Shown in pieces: positions 46,382 through 55,309 of a stretch of DNA of 64,000 nucleotides. Location of the stretch: NCBI RefSeq assembly GCF_007746795.1, contig NZ_CP036343.1, positions 62,001-126,000 on the forward strand. The letters are read 5' to 3'. Made by a program: the position numbers and the translations under genes. The notes under the pieces are model-generated. The model made no database searches and was not told the origin of the DNA. It was given only the letters and a program-made list of their open reading frames with translations. The stretch is from Gimesia algae (GTDB taxonomy: Bacteria; Planctomycetota; Planctomycetia; Planctomycetales; Planctomycetaceae). How positions within the stretch are numbered: the stretch's first letter is position 1; the number at the start of each line of letters is the position of its first letter.

Positions 46382-46811
46382 ATTCGAAGAGCACAATTCA
46401 CTGGAAGAACGGTTGCTGCAGGCCGGTGCCGGCGCTGCCGTTCCCCTGCGCGACGGACACCGTCAGCGGGTTCTGGAAGCGGCACAGCAGGCAGGGAATC
46501 GCAGGCAACGCCAGCGAAATTGGATTGTCTGCAGCATGTTCTTCGTCTGCTGCAGTCTGTTCTGGTATCTGCGCGATTCCGGTTCCACTTCTATTCAGGC
46601 TCCGGGCTGGTCCCAAGCGATCTACAGGAAAGGGAATGAAGTGTTAGGCATTTCCACCGTCGCCCGCCAGTCCATGGAGATCAAGACAGACTGGAACTCG
46701 GTGCAGGCCACATTAAAACATTCGGGTGAATGGGGGCTCGTCGATGCCGTTGTTCAGTTTCGCAATGAGCGTGCAGGAACGATAGAGCAGATCTTTCATC
46801 GAGGCGATTAA
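46374..46811 (+). CDS. single-pass membrane protein after the ECF sigma factor
   Basis: ATG 46374 (MFEFEEHNSLEERLLQAGAG) has GAGGA five bases upstream, better than ATG 46362. It overlaps the sigma stop (ATGTTTGA). The 145-residue protein has an N-terminal charged helix, one membrane helix (WIVCSMFFVCCSLFWYL, about 40-57) and an external beta-rich tail. The layout and coupling to a sigma gene resemble anti-sigma factors, though no anti-sigma motif is seen; it could equally be a secretion subunit. Its stop overlaps the next start as TAATG. Confidence 0.72.
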   Translation: MFEFEEHNSLEERLLQAGAGAAVPLRDGHRQRVLEAAQQAGNRRQRQRNWIVCSMFFVCCSLFWYLRDSGSTSIQAPGWSQAIYRKGNEVLGISTVARQSMEIKTDWNSVQATLKHSGEWGLVDAVVQFRNERAGTIEQIFHRGD

Positions 46812-48028
46812 TGCAGGAGAGTTTGTCCCAACATTTCCAGGAACACTTGCCTGAGAAACCCGAGAATCATCCGGAGTATGTCACCGAACTGGTTAATCTG
46901 ATTTTGAATCAGGCCCAGGACTGCAACGCCAGCGACATTCACCTGCTGCCTTCCGAAAGTAAAATGCGGATGGACTGGCGGATTGACGGCGTGCTGCATC
47001 ATATCGCGAACTTCTCATCCGAGTTGGCTCCGCGAATGACCTCGCGACTGAAAGTGCTGTCACATCTGCTGACCTATCGCACGGATGTCCCTCAAGAAGG
47101 CCGTCTGCGACAATCAGGTGAGCAGGCAGTCGAAACACGCATCAGCACCTTTCCCACGCTCTATGGCGAGAAAGTGGTGGTCCGACTGTTCGTCGGTTCT
47201 GGACAGTACAAACATCTGGAAAGCCTGAATCTGCCCGGCGAAATCCTGTTTGAACTGCAGCGCCTGCTGACACAGACGGGGGGCGTCATCTTAATGACGG
47301 GCCCGGCCGGCAGCGGGAAAACAACCACCATCTATGCCTGCCTGCGCGAGATCATCCACCAGTCTCAAGGATCTCGCAGTCTGGCTTCACTGGAAGACCC
47401 GATTGAAGTCGTCGTGCCCACGGTCGCGCAATCACAGGTGAATCCGGCTGCGGGCTTTGATATGGTCCTGGGGCTGCGTTCCCTGCTCAGGCAGGACCCG
47501 GAAGTCATTATGGTGGGTGAAATCCGCGACCGTGAAACCGCGGAAACCGTATTCCAGGCATCGCTCTCAGGGCATCTGGTCGTCACCACATTTCATGCCG
47601 GCAGCGCGACAGAAGCGGTAAGCCGCCTGTCAGACATGGGGATCGAACCGTATCTGCTGCGCAGCGGATTACTGGCGATTCTCAGCCAGCGATTGCTCAG
47701 GCGGCTCTGTTCCTGTGCGGAATTTTCCCAGGCCGACGAAGATCGCATGGGCCTGGATGTCGAACACTGGAAAGTGCCCGTTGGTTGTGTGGAATGCGGT
47801 CAGACCGGCTACCAGGGACGCATGGTCCTCACCGAGATGTTGCAGCCTGGCCAGACAGAGGTGGCGAATGCCATCTTAAACGGGGCTGATGCCACGGTCT
47901 TGCATCAGCTGGCCATTCAGTCGGGCATGCGAACCCAGTGGGATCGTGCACAGGAGGCCGTAAATCAGGGGCTCACCAGCCCGGCGGAAGTGCGTCGGGT
48001 TCTGGGCGTGACGCGAAATAATGGTTAA
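46811..48028 (+). CDS. GspE/PilB-type secretion ATPase, short form
   Basis: 405 residues. The Walker A loop GPAGSGKT is at 164-171, the Asp box SLEDPIEVVV at 193-202, Walker B VIMVGEIRD at 232-240 and the His box HLVVTTFHAGSA at 255-266. Cysteines at 300, 302, 326 and 329 form a CxC...CxxC version of the zinc site. The usual N-terminal GspE domain that docks to GspL is absent, so the protein starts near the N2 domain. Family role: cytoplasmic hexamer driving pseudopilus or pilus assembly. It heads the secretion part of the operon. Confidence 0.93.
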   Translation: MQESLSQHFQEHLPEKPENHPEYVTELVNLILNQAQDCNASDIHLLPSESKMRMDWRIDGVLHHIANFSSELAPRMTSRLKVLSHLLTYRTDVPQEGRLRQSGEQAVETRISTFPTLYGEKVVVRLFVGSGQYKHLESLNLPGEILFELQRLLTQTGGVILMTGPAGSGKTTTIYACLREIIHQSQGSRSLASLEDPIEVVVPTVAQSQVNPAAGFDMVLGLRSLLRQDPEVIMVGEIRDRETAETVFQASLSGHLVVTTFHAGSATEAVSRLSDMGIEPYLLRSGLLAILSQRLLRRLCSCAEFSQADEDRMGLDVEHWKVPVGCVECGQTGYQGRMVLTEMLQPGQTEVANAILNGADATVLHQLAIQSGMRTQWDRAQEAVNQGLTSPAEVRRVLGVTRNNG

Positions 48029-48110
48029 CGGGCGACCGGTTTTTATGCTCTGAAATACGAATGAAAATATCACGCAGTATTAATCGTTTCTGTCAAAAGC
48101 AGGTATCAAG

Positions 48111-49199
48111 ATGAATTCAAGAGACGATCCTGAATCGAAGGCGACCAGCAAAACCCGCTTTGAGCTCGATGAGCTGATCGCATTGAACGAAGAAATCATT
48201 TCACTCGTGCAAGCCGGGATTCCCCTGGAACTGGGGCTCCGCGAAATGGGAAACGAACTCCCGGATCGGCTCGGGCGAATCACCGCTGACCTGGCAATCA
48301 GAATGGAGCGGGGCAGTACGCTGCCAGAGGCGATGGCCGCGGAAGGCGATAGCTTTCCCCTCGTGTATCGGGTGATCGTGGAAGCAGGCATCAAGTCGGG
48401 CAAGTTGACAGTTGCGCTGGAAGAAATGTCGAACTATGCCTGGGAACTGTTTCACCTGCGCCGCCAGATCGGCATGGCGATGGTCTACCCGCTGATTGTA
48501 TTCAGCCTGGCATACGGGCTGTTTATGATTTTTCTGTTTGAAGTGCTGTCGCGGTTCAATGCCGCTTATGATATTTTTCAACTCGGGGAATCAAAGCCTC
48601 TACAGCTGTTAAACTCCATGCAGTCCACGGTCGTCTACTGGGGCGTAGTTCCACCGTTGCTGTTATTTCTATTTGCCATCTTATGGATGAGGACGGGCAG
48701 TTCGCAGTTGCTGAATTTCAAAGGGACCAGTCGCCTGATCGGCTGGATTCCCGGTGTGCAGAAGATTGCCAACTATTACCGGTACGGCAATTTTTCTGAA
48801 CTGATGTCATTGTTGATTCAACAGAACATTCCCTTTGCCGAATCGGTGGTTCTGGCTGCGGAAGCGACCGGCGATGACCAGCTGGTGAAATCAGCAAGCC
48901 TGATGGCGGAGCGGCATCTGCATGCACAGCCGGAAACAGGCATCACCACGAAAGAATATGGCTGGCCTCCGTTATTAACCTGGTTGCTGACAACGAAGAA
49001 TCACCAGGGGGAACTCAGTCTGGCCCTCAAAAATGCTGCAGATATGTATCGGAGAAAAGCCACCAGCTATACACGCTGGTTTCGCATTTTGTTTCCGATC
49101 TTTACCGGCGCGATCATCGGCGGAGGTACGGTGTTATGCTATTCTCTGGTATTATTTCTTCCGTTCTCGGACATGCTTAAACAATTAGCCCAACCTTGA
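48111..49199 (+). CDS. GspF-like platform protein 1
   Basis: 362 residues with the duplicated T2SF helical domain: first copy about 22-130 (EEIISLVQAGIPLELGLREM, VIVEAGIKSGKLTVALEEMS), membrane helix MVYPLIVFSLAYGLFMIFLFE, second copy about 225-330 (LMSLLIQQNIPFAESVVLAA), and a final membrane helix. It lacks the N-terminal cytoplasmic domain present in the next gene product. Family role: inner-membrane platform that couples the ATPase to pseudopilin addition. Confidence 0.88.
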   Translation: MNSRDDPESKATSKTRFELDELIALNEEIISLVQAGIPLELGLREMGNELPDRLGRITADLAIRMERGSTLPEAMAAEGDSFPLVYRVIVEAGIKSGKLTVALEEMSNYAWELFHLRRQIGMAMVYPLIVFSLAYGLFMIFLFEVLSRFNAAYDIFQLGESKPLQLLNSMQSTVVYWGVVPPLLLFLFAILWMRTGSSQLLNFKGTSRLIGWIPGVQKIANYYRYGNFSELMSLLIQQNIPFAESVVLAAEATGDDQLVKSASLMAERHLHAQPETGITTKEYGWPPLLTWLLTTKNHQGELSLALKNAADMYRRKATSYTRWFRILFPIFTGAIIGGGTVLCYSLVLFLPFSDMLKQLAQP

Positions 49200-49280
49200 G
49201 GCTCTTAGAGTGAGAGGTCATTGTTCTGGGTCAGGTTTTAACGATTGCAGGGATCAGGGGTGTAGCGGGATGGTTGTCAG

Positions 49281-50516
49281 ATGATTTGGTATCGTTACCA
49301 GGGAATCAACTCACAAGGTAAACATGTTTCCGGCCGCATTCATGCCGCAGACAGGGATGAAGTTGCGAGTCGCCTGCAGGACCAGGATCTTAAAATTGAA
49401 CGGATCGAAGAGGAAGAATCAGAGCTGGCTTTTTCCATGCCTGGCGCGACAGCTTCTACAGGCAGTCAGAAACTGTCATCCCGCGATTACGATGTGATTT
49501 CCGATCACCTGTCTGACCTGACCCGTGCGCGGCTGCCTTTGTCGACCGGACTGGAAGCGGTTTCGCATGAAATCGAAAATCCGCGCCTTCGCACTGCTGT
49601 CCAGAACCTGGCTTCACAGCTGGATGCCGGCAACGATCTGGAAACGGTGCTCGCTACCTCCCGGGCGCCCCGCGAATTGTGCGCACTGGTGAATGCCGGC
49701 ACACGTTCCGGGAAGATGAGCGAGATCCTGGCGGACTATGTCGCCCATACCCGACAGCTCTCCGAGATGAAAAGCCAGTTGCTGATGGCGCTTAGCTATC
49801 CATTAATCCTGATGGTGTTTGCCATGCTGATGCTCCTGAGCATCATGCTCTGGATCCTGCCTGCCTTCGAATCAATTTATTTTGATTTTGGAATCGAGTT
49901 GCCATGGGTGACTCTCCGACTGTTTGAACTTTCGATTTTTCTGCGGACACAGTGGTGGTGGTATCTGCCTGCCGGACTGATGCTCGCCGGCTCCTATCTG
50001 ATGTTGATGAAAACAGAACGCGGCCAGATGTGGTCGCAGAAAATAATATATCGTCTCCCATTAATTGGCGGATTGCTCCGCGGACTGTCTGTCTCACGTT
50101 TTTCCCATCTGCTGGCTTTGCTGGTCGATAACCAAGTCCCGTTTCTCGAAGCGCTCAAGATGACAGGAGAAAGTTCCAGTAATTATGAAATCCGTAACGC
50201 CTGCCGACAGTTTTCGGAATCGGTTTCCAACGGACAGGCAGAGATTGCCTCCCTGGAATCACTAAAAATATTCCCGGCCACGTTTTTGCAGACATTGGCC
50301 AGTCAGTCGGGCGCCACTTCCCATCAGGGACCCCGCTATTCAGTGGAAATCCTGAATGCACTGTCCGACATGTTAAACAGTCAGACACGGGTCCGCATTA
50401 CTTTTTTCTCGTCGGTTGTTGAGCCACTGGTGATCATTTTCTGTGGTATTCTGATGGGCTTTCTGTTCATCGCCATGCTGGCCCCTTTAATTCAATTACT
50501 ATACTGGCTGAACTGA
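49281..50516 (+). CDS. GspF-like platform protein 2
   Basis: 411 residues and the most canonical of the three. It begins with the GspF N-terminal module (MIWYRYQGINSQGKHVSGRI), then the first T2SF domain (VISDHLSDLTRARLPLSTGL, LVNAGTRSGKMSEILADYV), membrane helices around SYPLILMVFAMLMLLSIMLW and WWWYLPAGLMLAGSYLML, the second T2SF domain (HLLALLVDNQVPFLEALKMT) and the closing helix LVIIFCGILMGFLFIAMLA. It follows platform protein 1 by 81 bases. Confidence 0.9.
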   Translation: MIWYRYQGINSQGKHVSGRIHAADRDEVASRLQDQDLKIERIEEEESELAFSMPGATASTGSQKLSSRDYDVISDHLSDLTRARLPLSTGLEAVSHEIENPRLRTAVQNLASQLDAGNDLETVLATSRAPRELCALVNAGTRSGKMSEILADYVAHTRQLSEMKSQLLMALSYPLILMVFAMLMLLSIMLWILPAFESIYFDFGIELPWVTLRLFELSIFLRTQWWWYLPAGLMLAGSYLMLMKTERGQMWSQKIIYRLPLIGGLLRGLSVSRFSHLLALLVDNQVPFLEALKMTGESSSNYEIRNACRQFSESVSNGQAEIASLESLKIFPATFLQTLASQSGATSHQGPRYSVEILNALSDMLNSQTRVRITFFSSVVEPLVIIFCGILMGFLFIAMLAPLIQLLYWLN

Positions 50517-50588
50517 ATCATCCGGCGTCAACAACCTCTTTTTTAGTATTCCTCAACTTAGAGTAACGGCTGTCGCGTTAAAAGACTC

Positions 50589-51701
50589 ATGGATAAGAAA
50601 CCCCATTTCGAAAATCTGAATCGAATTTATGGCAACGTAAGACGTTCGTCATCACTCGGTTCGATTCTATCCTTCGGGCGTGTTTCTTATTCTCAACAGG
50701 TGGCATTACTGCGGATTCTGGCGATCGCCGCCGATAAACAACTTCCATTAATTGATGTCCTGGAAACATTCGGAAAGGACATTCGAGGCCACTGGCGGTA
50801 CCAGATCATGCGTCTGGTGGACTTGCTGCGCAGTGGCGTTCCGCTGGCAGAGGCACTGGAAAAAATTCCGTATGTGATTCCTGCCAACGCATTCTTTCTC
50901 GTCAAAGCGGGAGCCGAATCAGGAACGCTGCCTTCGGCGCTTTCCCTGGCGGCGGAAGTCTGTGCCGAGCAGCGCAATGAACGGGATTACCTGCGTCCCG
51001 GAATCGGGGCCTATTTGTGTACCGTTTTTGTCATCATGGCGTTGGTCTTCATGTTTATCTGTTACTGGATCATTCCCAAGTTCAAAAAGATTTTCTATGA
51101 CTTCAACATGGAATTACCGGATCTGACGCTGTCGATCATCCATACTGCGGATCTGATAGTCACTTACTCTCTGTTAATTATTCCAGTCTTACTGTTTCTT
51201 TTGATCCTGTATCTCAGGCTCCGCCATACCGGTTACCTGGAAAATGGCTGGCGTCCGCGGTTTATTTCCGGGCGTTATTATCCCCGTTTAATTGCGCCGG
51301 ATGTCTTACGGTTTCTACATGTCACTACCGAATCCGGGCGTCCCCTGCTGGGGGCATTTGAGTCCTTGTCACATACCACGAAAAATCCATATTTGTCTGC
51401 CCGCTTTGGAGCCATTCTGGATGATATCCATAAAGGAAACGATTGCTGGACGTCACTGCATGACTATAGCCTGCTGACACCCAGTGAAGTGCGTCTGTTA
51501 CAGTCAGCACAGCGGGCGGGAAATTTAAGCTGGGCACTCAAAGCGATTGCCAAAGGGATTGAGCGGCGCATCAATTATCGCCTGGCGCTGATACGGGAAT
51601 ATCTGGAACCGGCTTTTATACTAAGCGTGGGCTGTTTAGTGGGAATATTCGTCGTCGGATTGTTTTTGCCACTGGTAACGATCATGGATGCCCTGTCTTA
51701 A
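50589..51701 (+). CDS. GspF-like platform protein 3
   Basis: 370 residues with the same two-domain T2SF plan: ALLRILAIAADKQLPLIDVL and FFLVKAGAESGTLPSALSLA in the first half, membrane helices IMALVFMFICYWIIP and SLLIIPVLLFLLILYL, then RFLHVTTESGRPLLGAFESL and VRLLQSAQRAGNLSWALKAI in the second half, with a terminal helix FILSVGCLVGIFVVGLF. No N-terminal module is present. It begins 72 bases after platform protein 2, making three different GspF-like proteins in a row. Confidence 0.88.
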   Translation: MDKKPHFENLNRIYGNVRRSSSLGSILSFGRVSYSQQVALLRILAIAADKQLPLIDVLETFGKDIRGHWRYQIMRLVDLLRSGVPLAEALEKIPYVIPANAFFLVKAGAESGTLPSALSLAAEVCAEQRNERDYLRPGIGAYLCTVFVIMALVFMFICYWIIPKFKKIFYDFNMELPDLTLSIIHTADLIVTYSLLIIPVLLFLLILYLRLRHTGYLENGWRPRFISGRYYPRLIAPDVLRFLHVTTESGRPLLGAFESLSHTTKNPYLSARFGAILDDIHKGNDCWTSLHDYSLLTPSEVRLLQSAQRAGNLSWALKAIAKGIERRINYRLALIREYLEPAFILSVGCLVGIFVVGLFLPLVTIMDALS

Positions 51702-51721
51702 ACTCAGATTACGGTTGAAAC

Positions 51722-52177
51722 GTGAGAAATCAAATTCAGAACAACAGAGCCTGTTCAAGTCGTGTTGCATCACCGGGATGTCGGCGCCGCGGATTTACTC
51801 TGGTGGAGATGATGGTGGCGGGCGTGCTGTTGATGACCGTTTCCATGATTGTAGTACCAGCGATCTATTGGGTACATCGCGAACGCAGGGAGACCGAACG
51901 CAGACAGATAGCGATTGTGGAAGTGGAAAATCTGATGGAACGCGTGGTCTCTTTACCATTTGATGAAGTACAGCAGTCGACTGTGGATAAGTTTGCTTTA
52001 TCGGAAACTGCAATCAGACAGCTGCCTGATGCCAGCTTGCAAATCACAGTCAGAGATGCGGCTGATGTAAAACAGATGAAAAAAATTCGGATCCAGCTGG
52101 GCTGGAAAAACCAGCAGGAAATCAAAGCGATGCCGGTGAGGCTTACTTCCTGGGTCTCTCCGAAGGAACAAGAGTAA
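51722..52177 (+). CDS. type IV prepilin-like protein (pseudopilin)
   Basis: 151 residues from GTG 51722. The class III signal RRRGFTLVEMMVAGVLLMTV (about residues 22-41) carries the prepilin peptidase site after Gly and Glu at position +5, followed by the hydrophobic stalk helix. The C-terminal domain is small and beta-rich (PDASLQITVRDAADVKQMKK). GspI/GspH-like minor pseudopilin is the closest guess. Its stop overlaps the next start in TAATG. Confidence 0.85.
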   Translation: MRNQIQNNRACSSRVASPGCRRRGFTLVEMMVAGVLLMTVSMIVVPAIYWVHRERRETERRQIAIVEVENLMERVVSLPFDEVQQSTVDKFALSETAIRQLPDASLQITVRDAADVKQMKKIRIQLGWKNQQEIKAMPVRLTSWVSPKEQE

Positions 52178-52788
52178 TGCAGCAACGCGGGTTTACTATT
52201 TCGATCAGACAATATGGCTGCCCTCCGGGAGTTTCACTGGTGGAAGTCGTGGTGGCCATGGGCATCGCCTCGGTGCTGATGGGCATCAGTATGACGACCA
52301 TACATACCGTGCTCCGCGCCGAACGCGAAACCAGCAAAGCTGCCTGGCTGGGGTCTTCGTTCCAGCGCTTTTCCCATCTGTTTCGGGCAGATATTCATGC
52401 CGCCGTTGATGCCCGGTTTCCTGGAGCGGGGGGGACAGAAATCATACTTCAAAAGGCGGACAATCAGAGTGTGCAATATCGTATCGAGCAACATCAGATT
52501 TTCAGAGTCGTCACCAGCCAGGGTGAAGTCGCGCACCGTGATGTTTTTTATCTGCCTGAGGGGAGCCACGCTCTTTTTTTTGAACAGCAGCGACTGCATC
52601 GAGCAGGAATATCCATTGAAGAACCCGATCCTTTACGACGGATATTAAGCAAAAACAAGGGTAACTCAGGTCAATCCGGGAGACCAGCCGTCCAGGAATT
52701 ATCCATCATTTCCACCATCGGGTATGATTACCGTTTGGCGAATCTTAAGCTGAAACAACCAGAAAAAGAAACAAATAAAACCGAGTGA
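52177..52788 (+). CDS. GspJ-like pseudopilin
   Basis: 203 residues. The prepilin signal is PPGVSLVEVVVAMGIASVLM, with Val instead of Phe at +1 and Glu at +5, followed by a typical stalk helix. The C-terminal part contains long loops, and the overall size fits GspJ-type minor pseudopilins. The gene is coupled to the previous pseudopilin by a one-base TAATG overlap. Confidence 0.8.
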   Translation: MQQRGFTISIRQYGCPPGVSLVEVVVAMGIASVLMGISMTTIHTVLRAERETSKAAWLGSSFQRFSHLFRADIHAAVDARFPGAGGTEIILQKADNQSVQYRIEQHQIFRVVTSQGEVAHRDVFYLPEGSHALFFEQQRLHRAGISIEEPDPLRRILSKNKGNSGQSGRPAVQELSIISTIGYDYRLANLKLKQPEKETNKTE

Positions 52789-52801
52789 CAGGGTCAATCT
52801 T

Positions 52802-53218
52802 ATGCGTCTCCACTACAAAGCATTTACAGGATCTCAGGCCGAGAAAACACGCCGGGGAGCGGTGTTAGTGATTGTGATGGTCTGTCTGCTATTAATTTCA
52901 CTGGTGATGGCTTCACTGCTGAAATCGACATTGCTGCAGAGGCGACAAATGCTGAAGGAGCAGTTGCTGGTCCAGGCAGACTGGCTGGTCGAGTCGGCTC
53001 TGGAGCGCGCTGCACAGCAACGTTTGACGAATCCCGAATACCGGGGAGAAGTCTGGCAGATTGATCCGGAAGAACTGGGAACCCGTTATGCTGCTTCCGC
53101 AGAAATAGTATTGAAACCGGAGGGGGAAGCAGATCGTCGACTGTCGATCCAGGCACGAATAAAATATCCTGACAACCAGACCGAGACGATTACCAGAACG
53201 AAAAAAATTATTTTATGA
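52802..53218 (+). CDS. PilX/GspK-like single-helix protein
   Basis: 138 residues with a basic N-terminus (KTRRGAVLVIVMVCLLLISL) leading into one hydrophobic helix and a short soluble part (ERAAQQRLTNPEYRGEVWQI). This is the general layout of PilX-N/GspK-type proteins, which cap pseudopili, though the protein is much shorter than GspK and lacks the canonical Phe. Assignment rests on position as well as on the N-terminus. Confidence 0.68.
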   Translation: MRLHYKAFTGSQAEKTRRGAVLVIVMVCLLLISLVMASLLKSTLLQRRQMLKEQLLVQADWLVESALERAAQQRLTNPEYRGEVWQIDPEELGTRYAASAEIVLKPEGEADRRLSIQARIKYPDNQTETITRTKKIIL

Positions 53219-53303
53219 CCACGTTGAATCGGTCAGTATTCCGTACTTATAAATTAACTGCTATTAAAGTGATATGGTATTATTCTTTCAGGAATTACAG
53301 AAG

Positions 53304-54218
53304 ATGAATAAGGTTGCTTCCCCTTGTCGCCAGAGTCAGCAGCGTAGTGGTTTCACACTGATTGAACTACTGGTCGTGATTGCGATCATCGCGATTCTGA
53401 TTGCACTCCTGCTGCCTGCAGTACAGCAGGCGCGCGAGGCGGCCCGACGTACGCAGTGCAAAAACAATCTGATGCAGATCAACCTCGCGCTGCAGAACTA
53501 TGAAATGGCGTTCGAAGTCCTGCCTGCGGGTGTTTATAACCAGACCGGGCCGATCAAAAACGAACCCAAAGGTTATGACATGGGCTGGTTCGGCGGACTC
53601 ACGCCGTTTGTGGATCAGGCGATTGTTTATCGGCATATTGACTTTAAACAAAGCGTATATGCCGAAGCCAATTATGAAGTGCGCAAAAGACCGATTTCGT
53701 TTCTAAGCTGCCCTTCTGATCCCAAAGAGGCTGTTCTAATGGTGCCCATCGACAATAATCTCTCCTTGTTTCAGACAAACTACGCGGCCTGTTATAACGC
53801 CAATGAAGCGCCGATTGACGCCAATAATTCCGGGGTCATGTTTTTAAACAGCAGTATCAGCTACGATCAAATCACAGATGGCAGCAGCAATACAATTTTT
53901 ATCGGCGAGCATCTCTACGACGATACGAACCTGGGCTGGCTGTCTGGTACCCGCGCCACTTTGCGGAATACCGGTTCCATTAACCGAGATCTTCCAAAAT
54001 TTACAGGTTCCTGGGGAAGCAATAATAATCCCGACCCTGTAGAAGAGCATCCCGTCGACCCGCTGTTAAACGTCGGCGGGTTTGGCAGCTACCATGTCGG
54101 AGGTGCCCACATCGGACTGGGCGATGGTTCCGTTCGCTTCCTTTCCGAGAATATCGATCCCGGCTTGCTTGAGCAATTGGGGAATCGCAGCGATGGCAAG
54201 CTGATGGACCCGTATTAA
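53304..54218 (+). CDS. DUF1559 prepilin-like protein
   Basis: ATG 53304 (MNKVASPCRQSQQRSGFTLI) is taken over 53274 as the more natural family start. The prepilin segment SGFTLIELLVVIAIIAILIA is followed by LLPAVQQAREAARRTQCKNN, a very characteristic planctomycete DUF1559 beginning. The C-terminal motif GGFGSYHVGGAHIGLGDGSV is the DUF1559 end signature. Such proteins are numerous in planctomycetes and probably assemble into pilus- or pseudopilus-like surface structures. This is the last gene of the secretion-like operon; its stop abuts the XerD-type stop with no gap. Confidence 0.93.
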   Translation: MNKVASPCRQSQQRSGFTLIELLVVIAIIAILIALLLPAVQQAREAARRTQCKNNLMQINLALQNYEMAFEVLPAGVYNQTGPIKNEPKGYDMGWFGGLTPFVDQAIVYRHIDFKQSVYAEANYEVRKRPISFLSCPSDPKEAVLMVPIDNNLSLFQTNYAACYNANEAPIDANNSGVMFLNSSISYDQITDGSSNTIFIGEHLYDDTNLGWLSGTRATLRNTGSINRDLPKFTGSWGSNNNPDPVEEHPVDPLLNVGGFGSYHVGGAHIGLGDGSVRFLSENIDPGLLEQLGNRSDGKLMDPY

Positions 54219-55169
54219 TCAGCCACGCGGATGATACATCTGATGCACGGCTTTCAGGCGGCTGTGATCGACGTGCGTGTAAATTTGAGTCGTGCGGATA
54301 TTTGCATGCCCCAGCAGTTCCTGCAACGCTCTGATCTCAGCTCCACCAGCCATCATGTGGGTCGCAAAGCTGTGACGCAGCGTATGCGGACTGACCTCTT
54401 TACTGCAGCCCACGCGGGCCGCATTTTTCTTGACGATGTTCCAGACCATGACCCGCGATAACTGCTTGCCTCCCCGGTTCAGAAATAACGCCTGTTCTGC
54501 GGTATTACGTCGCGTCATGTCGGGCCGTTCGTGTCGCAGGTAGGCTTCCACCGCGGCGACCGCGACCGGATTCAATGACACCATGCGTTCCTTGTTCCCT
54601 TTACCCACACAACGGGCATAGCCTTCCGTCAGCTTCACCGCATTCAAAGGCAGGGTCACAATCTCTGTCACGCGGCAGCCCGTCGCGTACATCATTGCCA
54701 GAATCGCCCGATCGCGGAGCGGATAACGATCCTGGCGGCAGGGAGCGGAGAGCAACTGGTTGACTTTTTCCGGGCTGAGGACTTTCGGTAGATATTTCCA
54801 GAGCTTGGGCGAATTCAACAGGTCGGCGATACTTTCTGCGAGCACGCCTTCCAGTACCAGGTAGCGGAAGAAGAGCTTGATCGTGACCAGATGCCGCGAA
54901 ACAGTCGTCGCCGCCAGTTTGCGCCGATTGAGATGCTGCAGGTAGCCGGAGAGAAAAGCGAGATCCACTTCACTCAATGGAACCGGTTTCTGTGCGCGGT
55001 ACCAGTCCAGAAACTGCACGATATCCGAGCGATACGCGGAAACGGTATTCGCTGCCATCCCGCATTCTGCTTCCAGATAATGCAGGAATGGCTCCAGATG
55101 CACACCAGGGTCCGCCGGTTTGCGGACCTGGAATCTGGAATTCGCCGGTGGTCGTTTACGTGGCGGCAT
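54219..55169 (-). CDS. xerD: site-specific tyrosine recombinase, XerD-type
   Basis: 316 residues, standard length. A SAM-like core-binding domain (EPFLHYLEAECGMAANTVSA) is followed by the catalytic domain with R166 (YATGCRVTEI), K190 (GKGNKERMVSLN), H262 and R265 (HTLRHSFATHMM), H288 (LGHANIRTTQ) and Y297 (IYTHV). All catalytic residues are present. Family role: dif-site resolution of chromosome dimers with a XerC partner and FtsK. No dif-like site or mobile element is visible nearby, so a housekeeping role is likely, although XerC cannot be excluded. Confidence 0.88.
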   Translation of the reverse strand: MPPRKRPPANSRFQVRKPADPGVHLEPFLHYLEAECGMAANTVSAYRSDIVQFLDWYRAQKPVPLSEVDLAFLSGYLQHLNRRKLAATTVSRHLVTIKLFFRYLVLEGVLAESIADLLNSPKLWKYLPKVLSPEKVNQLLSAPCRQDRYPLRDRAILAMMYATGCRVTEIVTLPLNAVKLTEGYARCVGKGNKERMVSLNPVAVAAVEAYLRHERPDMTRRNTAEQALFLNRGGKQLSRVMVWNIVKKNAARVGCSKEVSPHTLRHSFATHMMAGGAEIRALQELLGHANIRTTQIYTHVDHSRLKAVHQMYHPRG

Positions 55170-55309
55170 GAGAGAACCCGAAGTCGGTTAAGTGAATCAG
55201 ACCTGCTGAAAGACTGCGATACTACCAGTTTATTCTTCAGTAGAATTAATGGCAGGCGCCAATCAGTTTTATCGGCATGCAGCCATGATCCCCTTGAACC
55301 AGCGTCGGG

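Noticed and set aside
54219..55169. tyrosine recombinase as a sign of an integrated element
   Set aside because: The protein fits housekeeping XerD in length and motifs, and no attachment repeats, phage genes or tRNA target are seen beside it.
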